A stretch of DNA of 64,000 bases from Anisakis pegreffii (Eukaryota; Nematoda; Chromadorea; Rhabditida; Anisakidae): assembly GCA_035041965.1 (NCBI GenBank), contig JAPYMA010002771.1, positions 248,001 to 312,000 of the forward strand, in the 5' to 3' direction. A model generated the notes under the pieces. The model was not told the origin of the DNA. It saw only the letters and a list, made by a program, of their open reading frames with translations, and did no database searches. Shown in pieces: positions 48,205 to 59,615 of this stretch. Made by a program: the position numbers and the translations under genes. Each line of letters begins with the position of its first letter. The stretch's first letter is position 1.

Positions 48205-50754
48205 AGCGGTAGTTTTTGTCGCCTTCCAACTCAACCAGTATGAGTTGCTAGTGATGGATAATTCCTTGCTTTCTTGGTTTGGCCGTAACGCAGTTCTTTT
48301 TTTTCGAACAAATCATATCGTAACTGGGATAACTAAATAGACTATTCTATTCAGAGCTGTCTGATCGCAACATTTCATCGATAGCATCACCCGAACCCCT
48401 AATTGCCACAGTGTCAACAATACGATCTCTCCCTCGGGTAAATTCTAACTGCAAACTCCAATTTCAGCAGTAAATTAGAAGTTGAAAAATGTCGACCGTC
48501 GATCCGTGACGCATTGCTTTCATCAGAGAATGTGCTCAACTGGCGTCCCATTTCGCTATCAGACGATAATGGCGACCTTTCGAAAATGATCGATAATATT
48601 CTGGTCGGATGCTCTGCGAGACCGGACGGTTGGTTTTGAAACTGATCCGTTCTGCTCGAATGTTGACTGCCAGCAGATTTGCATGATTAAATTCAGGGGC
48701 GATCATGAAGTGATGAAACCCTCTCGTTTTGAAAGTTAACATTTTTTGCTATCTAAGAAATTTTCATGCAACCCAAATAATTTCTTATTGCTGTAGAATC
48801 ATGCTTGTAAAAGCAACGATGAAATTCAGGTAGTGTATTGAATCTACGCAATTTAACGATATTGGATTCAAATGTGCATATTTATCGAATGATGGAATAC
48901 GAACCCGAAAAACAAGAGATATGCGTTGACAACGATACACAGAGCACATCAGTTGGGTCACAGATTTGGGCATTGCCATGCCAGGAGTTCGATCAAATCT
49001 GGGAGAATTTGATATTTAGTGATAATATCAAAAATGAGGTGACTTTTTTGTGCCTATTTGTTGTTCGTTTAAAACTTTTCTTCGAAACAATCACCAAATT
49101 GATCATTCGATCCTTTGAATGACTAAATAACAACTTTAGCTCCTTTCATATATCTACGCGGTATTGCGCATATCGGACCGCGGTGCAAACACGTCGATTC
49201 TACGCATCAATCGACTTATACTTTTGCATGGTCAGCCTTTTTCACCTCTGTTCAGCACTCCTTTCATCAGTGTCCGATAGAGAAAATACGTTGGGATTCT
49301 TCTGCTAGATGTTGATAGTTTCATACGCATCTTTCAGGATTTCAGTGTTTATTTCAATCGTGAATCCCTTCTCGTATGTCATTCAAAAAACAGCATTAAC
49401 CCAAAGTTTGTTGATTTTGCTGAGGCAATCTTCGGTGGAAATTTTCGGTTTAAGGTCCTATCTGGTGTTAGAGGGATGATGTTTTATGAAATAAACAACT
49501 TTCAAGGTCCACCTGGAACGGGCAAAACGTCGTTGTGTAAAGGTCTCGCCCAAAAACTATCGATTCGCCTCAACAAACGATACAAGCAGTCAGTCTTCGT
49601 TGAAATCAACAGCCATAGTCTCTTCTCGAAATGGTTTTCTGAGGTCAGCATACAATACTTTGTTTGCGTGATAATTTTATTCAGAAGGGAGTGAAATGAA
49701 GATTGCTTTTTAGAGTGGTAAATTGGTGCAGAAGATGTTCGATCACATTGAAGAATTGGCCGACGATAATAAAACACTTATTTTTGTGCTTATCGATGAG
49801 GTGGAGAGTCTGTCGATGGCAAGGGCGGGTGCGTTGAATAGAAACGAGCCGGGCGATGCGGTGCGTGCCGTGAACGCATTGTTGACACAGATCGATCGAA
49901 TTCGACGATTTCCGAACGTTCTCGTGCTGACCACTTCCAATATATCCAAGGTCTTTATTTGTTTTAAGGCATTCTCATCACAAACCAATTGTTGGCTTAT
50001 TTCAGTGTGCTGTTCGAAATACTTCATCATTTCATAGGCTGATGAATATGATATGTTGTAGATTGAATGGTGTATCGCGATGTTTTGTTTGTTAATTACC
50101 AAGTAATCAGTAAGATATTGCAGAGTCTGGATGAGGCGTTCATCGATCGCGCTGACATCAGCCGTTTTGTGGGACATCCATCTGTTTACGCGGTTTATGC
50201 GATTCTTCTGTCGTGCATCCAGGAAATGCAGCGGGTGTGCATTATGAAGACATCACTGCTTTGAACAGTTCAATTCACGTTTTGTGTTAATTTCAGATTG
50301 GCGTTGTGAACGCAACGGAAGCACTTGACCCGTTGATCGCTTACGAGCACTTCACGCCGAACAGTCAACGCTTGATGCTCTTATCGAAGTTGGTTTTACT
50401 TACAACAGCACAGCAAGTCATATTATTAGCACTTAGCAAAGAACGTGTTTGATACAAGCTGTCATTTTGATAATAAATGCCTTTCCAGTCACTGTTCCCA
50501 TAAAAAATGGATTATTCCATTTTCAGATCAGCATTGGGCTTGAGTGGACGAGCACTAAGGCAGTTGCCTGTGTTGGCGTATTCAAAGACTAATTCGGTAG
50601 AATGCAGTGTTATTTATGCATTTGCACTAGTACTTTAAAATGTACAATTGATTGTATATTTCAGGAGAGTATAACAATAGAACAGTGTCTGGATGCCTTT
50701 CAAATGGCAATCGATGAGAAACGTCACTCATCGAGCAGCAGCTCATCGCTTTGA
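47822..50754 (+). CDS. pch-2: PCH-2/TRIP13, AAA+ ATPase of meiotic and spindle checkpoints
   Basis: Ten exons in consistent phase give 454 residues: 47822-47988, 48468-48628, 48830-49038, 49140-49230, 49507-49643, 49714-49950, 50124-50234, 50297-50388, 50527-50596 and 50665-50754. TRIP13/PCH-2 is a hexameric ATPase that remodels HORMA-domain proteins (Mad2, HORMADs) in the nucleus. The N-terminal substrate-binding region has [10 protein letters not shown]. Walker A is [18 protein letters not shown]; the conserved pore-loop region is [19 protein letters not shown]; Walker B is [10 protein letters not shown]; sensor 1 is VLVLTTSNI; the Arg-finger region is [13 protein letters not shown]. The AAA lid has [12 protein letters not shown]. 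It ends with a Ser-rich tail (SSSSSSL-like). All ATPase residues are intact. A tRNA-Asn gene lies in intron 1 on the same strand. Confidence 0.96.
48135..48208 (+). tRNA. tRNA-Asn (GTT)
   Basis: A 74-base cloverleaf. Acceptor stem GCTTCCG pairs with CGGGAGC (one T-G pair), discriminator G. The D-arm A box is TGGCGCAATCGG. The anticodon stem TTCGG/CCGAA encloses CTGTTAA, with anticodon GTT at 48169-48171. The T-arm is GGTGG TTCAAGC CCACC. No intron; CCA is not encoded, as expected in eukaryotes. It lies inside intron 1 of pch-2, same strand. Confidence 0.96.
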
Positions 50755-51223
50755 GAAACGAATCAGTCTCTTCTCATCAATAACATGAACTCAGATTTTA
50801 ATCGACGTTACGCACCAAAAATGTTCGTTATTATTCGTTCACTCTACACTGCACGTTCTCTACAAAATTTTGTTCCAAGTTACCTACAGGTTCTTCTCTT
50901 ATATTTGTATATAAACTACAATAATATCACTACTCGTCCCTCAGGTCGGAAGTCATTCCATTGTTCTCTTCTATTCTGATGTTGTTGTCGTTTGTTGAAT
51001 TATTGTCTCATATACGCAAGTGTATTTTCTTTTTTTCAGTTTGTTGAAACAAATCAATCTTATTTATTTTATTGCGCAATAAATGACGATAACAACAACA
51101 CATAAAGTGCAAATAATGATGTATAGTGATCGATTTAACTATAAGAAGAAACGCCTCCGACTCGTCTCCATTTCGTGTCTCTGCAAATTAACGGTTTTTA
51201 CCGAATTATTGTCGCAAGTCAAT
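50755..51223. other. Convergent region between pch-2 and RPF1
   Basis: AT-rich 3' UTR sequence for both genes, with a plus-strand AATAAA near 51078. No exon seen. Confidence 0.5.
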
Positions 51224-52984
51224 CTACACTAGAACAGTCATTCCAATGTCAACAATGAAGATGAACGTTCGCCGTATTAACGAACAAAACTGATAAGTTT
51301 GTAAGTGATTGACAAATAACGTCTACCTTCAAAACCCATTCATATTCTCCGCAACGTGAGTCGAACGTTCCTTTCTGTAGCCATTTGAGTCGGAGTGTGA
51401 AGCGTGGACCGAGCTCCAGCAGAGCGGCTTTCTCACCTTCGCGTTTGAATTCATATCTTAAACGTGTCGTGCGAGTTACGTTATGCGTTGTGCAAAATGT
51501 GAATACCAAAAAAAACAATGAAACAGTGATGGTGAATTTTTGAATTTCGGTACTTAAAAGTCGGTGCGGTCGCATTCCGAACGAACTCAAACTTCACGCG
51601 ACAATAAGAAGTGCGCACCTGTGATGCCTAAAGAAGATGTAATCTCGTTGATTATGGAATGTGACCACACGTCGTCCTGTGAATGCCGGCTGATGTGGAA
51701 ATAAACACGCAAACATTCTCGCCACTGTATGTCCTAATCGAGTGTTGAAATTGTTCAAAATCACCTCTGGATTATGATCCGTTGTTTCGCCTTTTCTCTG
51801 AAATATTTTCACAATTACCGATTAAAGAAGCGAGATTACAAATCCAACGAATTAACCTTGAGGTCTTTTGTAAATTTGAGACTGTTAATCCTAAAGAATG
51901 CGGTTGGTCCATCAGGTAAGTGGCACAATACGATACCATCTGAAAAAAAGGTAATCACTGTATTTATTATCACTTAATTTGAGCAATATCGTATCACAAG
52001 TGTAAACAAAAATCAGAAAACAACTCATGCACGAACGAATGAAACTAACTCGGTATTTTGCGATCTTCGTGCACAACAATTAAGTCTGTATAATCTTTCT
52101 GTTTCGCTTCTTTCACAACCTTCTTCAACGCCACACCTTTCCTTGTGTACACTTCCGCATCCGGTATACATTTTTGAAGTTCGTAACAAAATTTGAACGT
52201 GTTCTGAAACATTATGAATCGTTCGTTTTGTGAATTTCTGAGGGAGAGTTATGACTAAGTGATATGCTACTGGTAAGTATCAGAATACGTAATACTATCA
52301 CCAACCACTTTCGCGTATGGTGATGTCGTAATAAGAACCTTCGGTGACGTTTCCCGATTGAAATATGAACTCATCTCATCGTTTGCTTCATCATTCAAGA
52401 TCTGAATTTAAAATGTGCACTACTGAGTCTTCCGGAGGGGTTTTCGTTTTCGGTGTTTCAAATTTCGCATATTTTTAGGACATGATATGTGTATTATTTG
52501 AAATTTCCTCACTTTATCATCTCATATAAATGGATCGCTCGATTTTTCGTGTTCAAAAGCGTTAATTTGATCCAACAATATCTGCGTTCTGATCAAAAAT
52601 ACTCATCAAAAATCGAGGCGAACCTCTTCATCATCAGCTTCAACCATGGTCATATCATATTCCCGAGTGCTTTCAATCGTTTTCGGTTGTTGTTTCGGTG
52701 GTGCCGCATCACCCAGCTTCTCGCGCAGTTTACGTCTAGCATCTTGTCGAGCACGTTTCTCCTTAAACTCGTTGATTGGTGAAATGCGTCAATATTGAAC
52801 TCATTTCATTTGATAAAGGTTGCAAATGACCTACAGCTGCTTTTTGGAGACGCATACTGCGGCCTTTTTGTTGCTTCGCAGTACGAGATAACTTCCGAGA
52901 AGATCCATTTATCGTTGATGCTGAGCTTGCGGATGGTTTGGTTTTTGATGGTCCCGGCTCAGCACCCTCCTCTTGACCATTCAT
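51224..52984 (-). CDS. rpf1: RPF1, Brix-domain ribosome production factor 1
   Basis: Nucleolar Brix/IMP4-family protein needed for 60S (27S pre-rRNA) processing. Exons: a basic Ser-rich first exon from ATG 52984, one ending at 52624 ([20 protein letters not shown]), then 52401-52306, 52203-52050, 51939-51857, 51797-51619, 51456-51327 and 51289-51224. From 52401 on all junctions keep phase. Diagnostic stretches: [95 protein letters not shown] and GEYEWVLK. These match RPF1 rather than IMP4 or BRX1. The last exon is less conserved (SLIRRTFIF where the family has TSRRKF). The first intron, about 52830 to 52780, is not fixed, and reading is open upstream of the ATG, so the start could be earlier. 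Confidence 0.93.
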
Positions 52985-53152
52985 CTTGCTCGGTCTTAAA
53001 TCTTCGCTTTTCTTCCTATCTGTTACAAGATAAACAGTGAAGTTATATTTACTTGATAAATAGAACCGATAAATATCACTTCAACTGAATTCTTGATGCG
53101 ATCAGCGGTTCTCAGTTATACCAATTTCGCATTACTGCTGGAATCGTGTAAA

Positions 53153-53212
53153 CGCACTTTGCCAAACGAGCGTGTTGATGAAAGGAGGGCGGAGTCGCGG
53201 CTGCATCGCGCG
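53153..53212 (+). repeat. Dispersed GC-rich repeat, copy 3
   Basis: CGCACTTTGCCAAACGAGCG followed by GGAGGGCGGAGTCGCGG and GCATCGCGCG. Near-match of 43638-43700; forms a loose inverted pair with 53421-53486. Confidence 0.65.
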
Positions 53213-53420
53213 GAAGAGGGACGAATAAGGACACTTGAGATTCGAGAAAAATATTCGGTTTATCACATATCTCATGTCGTATGCTAAACTGAGTTGCACA
53301 TGAAATGTAATGGTAATTGTAAGTGTAATAGTGATAAAGCATTTATAGCAACGATATGTTCATAGCAGATGTATACTCATAACAATGGTATACCATAAAT
53401 GTGAATGCTGTCAATTGCAT

Positions 53421-53486
53421 GTTGACATGCGATCGCGCATGCTCTTCGCTGGCTCCGCCCCTGCGTTTTTGTGGCGAAGTGCGACG
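53421..53486 (-). repeat. Dispersed GC-rich repeat, copy 4
   Basis: The plus strand reads GCGCATGCTCTTCGCTGGCT, then CCGCCCCTGCG and GTGGCGAAGTGCGACG. Very similar to 47155-47230. Confidence 0.7.
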
Positions 53487-54094
53487 TATCGCAGAGAGGC
53501 ACACGACAATTTGCACTGCGAAAGTTTATGATAAGGCGTGCCTCATCATTGAGCAGAACGTCGGAGTTAGACTTGTCGTAGATGCATTTGTCCGTGACCC
53601 GTGACAGAATGGAAGTTATCTGTAAAGTGCACGAAGTCAAGGGAGGAGAGGGCCTAGGCTTCATGTTAACGATTGTTTTGTGGGTATGGTTTGTGAGCGA
53701 ACGAAGGAAGGGTCTTTCCGTTGCCTCGTTTCGATGTTCGTCTCTTTTTGTAGCATCAGGCAGATTTTTCCTTAACTTCAGCTTGCCTGTTTACAGGTTT
53801 ACGAGCGCGGGTACTTAATTCGATCTCGTTACACGTTCATTTCCGAACATTTGCGAGTATCTTTGGTCGGTTGTCTGAAGGTTTCGCGTCATAAACTGAA
53901 ATACCGAGCGTATGTGGCCGGCATTTGTTGTTTTCGGTGAATTCTTCATTGATTGTTGCTTGCAATTTAAACAGCATTCCATCAGTGACGTTGTTGTTGG
54001 AATCATAGCAAACCTTAAATATATTATGCACCTAGATCGAAAGTTCTAACGTGCCATTATGATTGATGGTTCATGACTGAATATCTGTTTTGAT

Positions 54095-54368
54095 AGGAAC
54101 ACGTGTTTCGAGTGCAATCGTACTACCGTTTGCTGCTGCGATCGGCACCATTGGCTATTTCATCGAGCAGCAGCTCTCGTCGAGGTCCAAAACAATCCCC
54201 TACTTGGACACATCAGTGCATGATGATCGAATGCGACGTCAAATGGAAATCGAACTCGATCCCGAATATCAAACCCAGCATACGCTAAAAGAAGAGAAAA
54301 AGAAAATAGTTCCAAAGTCGAGTCTTCTACTGAATACGGGTCGAAGTGGTGCGGCGCAGCACGGTTAA
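54095..54368 (+). CDS. SMIM12-like small integral membrane protein, first exon missing
   Basis: One clear exon after acceptor TTGATAG, starting in phase 1 with RVSSAIVLPFAAAIGTIGYF, running to TAA at 54366-54368. It carries one membrane helix (SAIVLPFAAAIGTIGYFIE) then a charged, mostly helical tail with a cluster KEEKKK and the ending VPKSSLLLNTGRSG. Order and length match SMIM12 (human: TFPVAFVVGAVGYHLE, tail ending FAPKAVLNRNRPEK). About ten residues and the ATG must come from an upstream exon that I could not fix. Function of the family is unknown. Confidence 0.7.
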
Positions 54369-55298
54369 TCGCCGTCGGTTAATCGAGAAGCAACAATGGA
54401 TTGATAATCAATTCATCAGATTGATTATGACTTCATCGCATTTCATTGGATGCTTTCATTTGTTTCAGTACAGTGTGATTTAATTTTAAGTTCGGTGTAA
54501 TTTGCTCAACATTTATCGTATTTTCCCTAGATATTAGTGCTTCACTTCACATTTTTCAATTGAAACTTTTCGTCATTCTTCGATATCATTTATAATCCGT
54601 AACTTCCTTCACTCAATCAAGGCATGACCCGAATATCATCAAATTCGTTTAGACTTGTTGCCATAAACGTGTTGTAAATGACCTGTAGGTAGTTTTCTCC
54701 CTTGCCCTAAATGTCCATCATCTAACTTTTGTCTACCGTTAAAATTATTCTTTTCGAGTTGTTTGTTTTGTTTTGGTGAAGTTGAAAGATTCATCGGTTG
54801 TATTCGTTGTGGTACTCATCAGTAAAGTGCACGTTAACTCTGAAATTTTTGTCTGATTTGAATATTATTTTCGCTTATTCACGCGTTCATAACGGGTTTA
54901 TACTTCTCGCACTTGCACGGTTTTCATGAATTTTGGTTGAGTCTTTTTCGTTTTTGATATGGGATATCTCTTCGAATTTACAAATAACAAATGAGATGGT
55001 CTGAGATTAAGGCTCGCAAAAAGATCTGTCCATAAAGTTGTCTTGTGTCATCAAGTCGACGAATGATGGCGTTTCTCGAGAATGTTCATAAAAAGCTCCT
55101 GTGAACAGATATGCCTTCATTTCGAGCCTTGCATTTGTTCCCCCCTCCCCTGCAACCTCTTAAGATTCGCTTGTGGTTACGCACATGTATCGAGTGAAGA
55201 CTACGGATTGTACTGGTATCATTTTGTAGGATATTGATATTGAATAGAATGCGAGGTTAGTTCATGATTAAAAAAGGTTGTGTAATCAGCATCTCAAA
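54369..55298. other. Intergenic region before the first J-domain gene
   Basis: AT-rich, no exon supported. It should include the SMIM12-like 3' UTR and a promoter. An acceptor (GTAATCAG) ends nine bases before the next ATG. Confidence 0.45.
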
Positions 55299-56343
55299 AT
55301 GGTATCTTGTTGGATGTTCTACAGTGCAAGGCGTACAGTTTCATATATGTCAAGGTAATCCCCGATAGGTTCTTGGTTTTTACTCGTTCACGAGTCGATT
55401 TTGTTCATTAGCAGCAGATGCAATTAAAAATTGACTTATTTTATTATTCACACTCGAACTCTCCGCAAAGAAGAGTTCATCCTTCAGGAAGAAAAGTTAT
55501 TACGAGATTCTTGGTGTGAAGCGTGATGCGAGCGATGAGGAAATCAAGCAAGCTTTTGCAAGGAAATTTCAACAGGTCTTTCAAATGATTCGTTGTTTTT
55601 AGTGCTTTGGGAATGAACAGTCGCTATAAGCTGTGATAATAAGGTAACGAATTGTAGCTCACATTGAAGTTATACCCATCGTTGTGTTGCAGTTGCATCC
55701 GGATGGACGGCATTTTCAAGCAAAAGTAGAGATAAGCCGTGATCGATTTATGCCAACTCTAACACCTACCGAGCAATTTATGCAATTGAAACAGGCGTAT
55801 GATGTTCTTAAAAAACCGGAGAAAAGGAAAGAATATGATCGAGAAATTCGATGGGGCAAAGGTGATCTGATGGCAGATGTAGGTATTCATCGTTACTGAA
55901 TGTATTCTCGCAATCACTCCATTACAATCATCAACTTTTGTTTCTGAAAGTGAGGAACCCGTGTTTCAGGAATTGACGAATGTGATGCTGAATGAAGAGG
56001 ATAAACGAAATTTACGAATGGGTCGAAATGTATTGCGTAATCAAATGATAAGACAACGCAACGAGGTGATATTCACACAACCCGAACATTTTTACGATCC
56101 AACGAAAACTATTGAAAAAGAATATCAAAATAGAAAATATGCATATGCGGCTGCGGCATTCGTCATTTTTGTGTTGTTGGCTGATGGCATTTACATTCGG
56201 TTAGTTCAAAACTTCAGGATAATTTTACTGGTTCACCTTCTTGAGCGTCTGTATTTGACCATAATAGTTTTGCGTTTATTTTCAGGTATTTAGCTTCAGT
56301 GAAGAAGAATTCTGCAAATGCGCAGTCAATGGGCATCTCATAG
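55299..56343 (+). CDS. Membrane J-domain protein (DNAJC4-like)
   Basis: Five exons in phase give 205 residues: 55299-55354, 55488-55575, 55693-55878, 55970-56199 and 56286-56343. An Arg-containing N-terminus (SARRTVSYMSRKK) leads straight into the J domain: YYEILGVKRDASDEEIKQAF, the HPD motif in LHPDGRHF, and FMQLKQAYDVLKKPEKRKEYD. HPD is the residue set that stimulates Hsp70 ATPase. After a charged linker a single membrane helix follows (YAYAAAAFVIFVLLADGIYI), then a short tail (KKNSANAQSMGIS). The layout of J domain near the N-terminus and one C-terminal membrane helix fits DNAJC4-type proteins; a mitochondrial or ER location is possible but not proven. Confidence 0.85.
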
Positions 56344-57287
56344 TATAATGTGCGAATTCAACATTAAACAATTACGGTGATGGTCTGTTTTTTGCATAAG
56401 TTTGTCCAATGTATTTGATGGTGAGTGCAAATGTTTTATGGATCATGCCTGGTCATTAATTCATTACCTGAATGTATTGTTTGTTGTTCATTTCTGGTTT
56501 ATCTTCCTCATTCGTCATTCATCTGGTTTATCGTTCTCATTCATCCATCTAATACCTCTTGCACGAGGCATAACTGGAATATATCCCATAATGACTCATT
56601 TGATGCTAATAATTCAGATCTGTCTGAATTGTGTTAGTGTGTTTATAGTGTTAAGAGAGGTTTTATTAAATAAGTTCTCAGTCATTAATATTTGTACATT
56701 GGCGAACTTTTCTGTAAATAGATTCGATTCTAATTTGGGTGATATTTTATGTGCGTGCTGATGTTTTGTAATTGATTACATGTGTATAGCATGGATTGAT
56801 TCCCAGAAATGATTGTGATTTGATGTGTTCGATTTTATTGTTGTATTGTAGTATCGTCTTGAATTGCGATGGCGCGAATTATTGAGGTCGTTGGAAATAA
56901 ATTTTTTCAACGACGAAGTGTTTTGTTTTTGAATGGGTTAATAAGTTCTGGAGAACTTGAAAGAGACACTTTTTTCCTTTGTTTTTCTCCTTTCTCTTCG
57001 TCTTGTCGTGAACTAGACTCAGTTGTGGATTTGTGGTCCTTTTTTGAACTTTTAGATAAGATTACTTTCGATTGACTTCATCCTGTGTTCAGAATAAAGT
57101 TAATCGAAAGGCTGCCTGCCCCCCTCCCCCTCCAAAAAAAAACAGCTTTTGGATTTTCGACAGCCTTGCCCTAGCTCATTTCGAGGTGGGCAACGTGAAC
57201 TGCAGTTGAACGATCGTATTTCACAAAGTAATATATTCAGGTGATTCAGCGCTTCAGAAGCAGCAATACCTGTGAAATGTTTTCATA
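56344..57287. other. Intergenic region between the two J-domain genes
   Basis: No supported exon. A C-rich/A-rich low-complexity tract lies at 57118-57142. At 945 bp this gap is too long to argue for an operon. Confidence 0.45.
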
Positions 57288-59188
57288 ATGCATAAATCGA
57301 AAGTAACTGGCATGCAGCGAAGACAACTACTTCTGTCTTTATCATTGCAACGTGCTCAGTGCAGTAATAATATCCATACAAGTCCGTCTTCCTATCAACA
57401 ATCTCACTATGAAGTGCTTGGTGTGGCTCAAGATGCTTCACTGAAGCAAATTAAGAATGCTTTTTATACACTCTCAAAAAAGGTTTTGGCAATCATTTTG
57501 AATTCTTTCACATATCTCCTCGAAATCAGTTTCACTGGTGGTTATTCCCAGTTGCTATGCTCAAAAAATTTTCGATTTCTGTCAAATTAACGCTCAGACT
57601 TGATTTCAATTGCATACGAAATCTCAATGAGGTTTGTGAGCGACGATTTTTTGCAAGGATTTCGAATTGATGTTTCTGAGCTGTGAGAGTGCGATCAATC
57701 TCACAAGTTTTACAGTATCACCCAGATATGTTGGGTCAACAACAGAGCAACGCAGAGTGTGCATCCAAGTTTATGGCTATCAAAACAGCGTATGACATTC
57801 TAAGAGATGCCAAAAAACGGCGTGTATATGATTCGCAGTTATCGCACTCGAGCACTCCACATGGCTCGTACCCACCAAGTTGGAGCACTCCTTTCTATCA
57901 TCCGCATAATAGTCACTATCCAAATTATCAGCAAACAACATTCTATTCATATCGTTATCGAACGTCTCGTGCACGCACACAACAAACCTCATATACTCAA
58001 GCTGAATATGAACGGGTGATTTTTGCCTGTTCACTCGCATTCTTTTTTTTTTACTTTTGTGAAATTTGCTCGATTCTTCCGAAATGGAACAGAAGTTCTC
58101 ATCGGTTATTTCATTGAACCAAAATGCCGGACCGGACGTTTGTATTTTAGCAGTTTGTTCCTGAACGAAAGTTTGGAAATATTAGGAAATATTTTCAGTG
58201 AGTAGGAAATATTTTCACAAAACCTTTTTCATTTAACGGACGTAGTTTTCATTCGTAGGAAAGTTTGATTGACACCAACGGAACTGGTTTAGAGAGTGCA
58301 AGTTAAACGTTCAGTCATAGCACATATCCAAAGTGCGATTTGCAGTCAATTGAAAAAATATGCAAAAAGTTGGCTAATTGTGAGCAAAACTCGTTTTCTG
58401 ATAGCTGAAACACAAAAAAATTATCTTCCACAGATTCTCGATTTAGTAAGTGACATTCATTTTTTGCAATCGGGGAGGTGTAATGGGCGATAAAGTGCCC
58501 TAGTTTGATAAGGTAGTGCCAATCTGCAGATGTTTGATGAGTTCCGTAAGCGGTATGAAAATGAAGAATATCAGGCATATCATGAACAAATGCAGCAACG
58601 TTCCTATGAGGAAGCACTCAGACGCAGATATGACTTCTTGAGACGGAACGGCATGAATGCGTCCAGATATCGAACGAACGCCAGTGATAAGGCGTCTCGT
58701 TCAGACTTCTCGTTAGTCAACTATATTTGCAATTCTGTTCCGTCTGTTGATATTTACATTTGTGATGTAATCCATTTCATTTCAATACGTTATCAATTGA
58801 GTTTTGTTTCAGTGGTTTCGATCCATTCGGCTCTAATTTCGAGATGCTCAATAAAATTCTAACCATTTATTTGATTGTATTTTTTGCAGTCGCTATAACA
58901 AGCACGGCGTATCAACGAACGTAAGTTAGATGGAATCAAATTCATAGACTTCCATTTTCATATTCTTTCGATTTAATATTTCCGACAAATAAAACATATG
59001 TTCATTGATTTTCTAATTTCGATCATTGCAGGGGAGGATTTGAGTTTGACTTTGGAAACAGCCAATCGTCCTCTTCATCGCAGACCGAAGCCGAGAGGCA
59101 AGAGGGCAGTAGTAATGATAAGGAAGAGCATCTTCAGAGGATCAACAAAATGATGATGTCGTATCCGCCACAGTCACCTCAGCGTTAA
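57288..59188 (+). CDS. Membrane J-domain protein (C. elegans DNJ-4-like)
   Basis: Five exons in phase give 313 residues: 57288-57482, 57716-58015, 58530-58711, 58813-58920 and 59032-59188. A basic, Ser/Gln-rich N-terminus without acidic residues (MQRRQLLLSLSLQRAQ) looks like a mitochondrial presequence. The J domain is SHYEVLGVAQDASLKQIKNA, HPD in YHPDMLGQQ, and KTAYDILRDAKKRRVYD. A His/Tyr/Pro/Ser-rich linker follows, then a helical Arg/Glu segment (FRKRYENEEYQAYHEQMQQR), a G/F-like GFDPFGSNF, a membrane helix (ILTIYLIVFFAVAITSTAY), and an acidic Ser-rich tail ending YPPQSPQR. It is not a close duplicate of the preceding J protein, so the pair is not a recent tandem duplication. Likely an Hsp70 co-chaperone. 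Confidence 0.87.
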
Positions 59189-59404
59189 TCATTGTGTGAC
59201 GATTATGAGATGCATTCAAGACGAATAGCCTCGAGTTTATATTGAAGTGTGGACCGCAGAAGTGAGGTTCATCAAGAGTTCACGCTGACGAGTGAGCACT
59301 GCCTCTCTGTTGACTATAGAATTGCGTTATTGTATGGTCGTTGTGCAATGTTGATCACCTCTTGTACAGTACAAGGGTTGTGCCCAAAAAAACTATAGCT
59401 CGCA

Positions 59405-59615
59405 CGTATAAGTATAGCGCGTTGGGTGAGATTTGCACTTGCGGCTAGTATTCATCAGGGAACAGGCTCCCCAACGGGGAGCTATTCCCGAATGCTTTGA
59501 TCGGATCCTTGCTGCGGAGATCCCGCCGCTCAGTTCGTTCCTCGACTTATTGTTAGGGTGTCTTTCTAAGCCACTTTGCTCTCCGACGGAGTCTGCCCCA
59601 GCCAGAAGCTATTTT
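59405..59615 (+). ncRNA. Candidate structured RNA or relic element, GC-rich
   Basis: GC content jumps here compared with the flanks. 59447-59496 folds into a long hairpin: AGTATTC/GAATGCT (one G-U pair), GGGAA/TTCCC and GCTCCCC/GGGGAGC closing the loop AAC. Further hairpins are GGATC/GATCC (59503-59523) and CTCC-GAC-GGAG (59581-59591). A TATA-like TATAAGTATA sits at 59408-59417 and a T4 run at 59612-59615, which would suit RNA polymerase III. No known RNA family motif was recognised, and the open frames across it have no protein likeness. A nearby palindrome (CTTGTACAGTACAAG, 59361-59375) followed by a run of A could alternatively be a Tc1/mariner-like end. Confidence 0.4.

Larger units (their letters stand above)
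52985..54094. other. Intergenic region with two GC-rich repeat copies
   Basis: Holds the inverted GC-rich repeat pair (53153-53212 and 53421-53486) and should contain the missing first exon of the SMIM12-like gene. A minus-strand frame ending at 53839 (TDGMLFKLQATINEEF) follows an AG acceptor but has no partner. Confidence 0.45.

Noticed and set aside
53837..54031. Minus-strand open frame (TDGMLFKLQATINEEF) after an AG acceptor
   Set aside because: It looks protein-like, but no partner exon exists upstream on that strand, where the SMIM12-like exon lies in antisense. Too weak to call.
55299..59188. Tandem duplication of a DnaJ gene
   Set aside because: The two J proteins differ in J-domain sequence, linker, membrane-helix surroundings and exon structure, so they are neighbours from different subfamilies, not recent duplicates.
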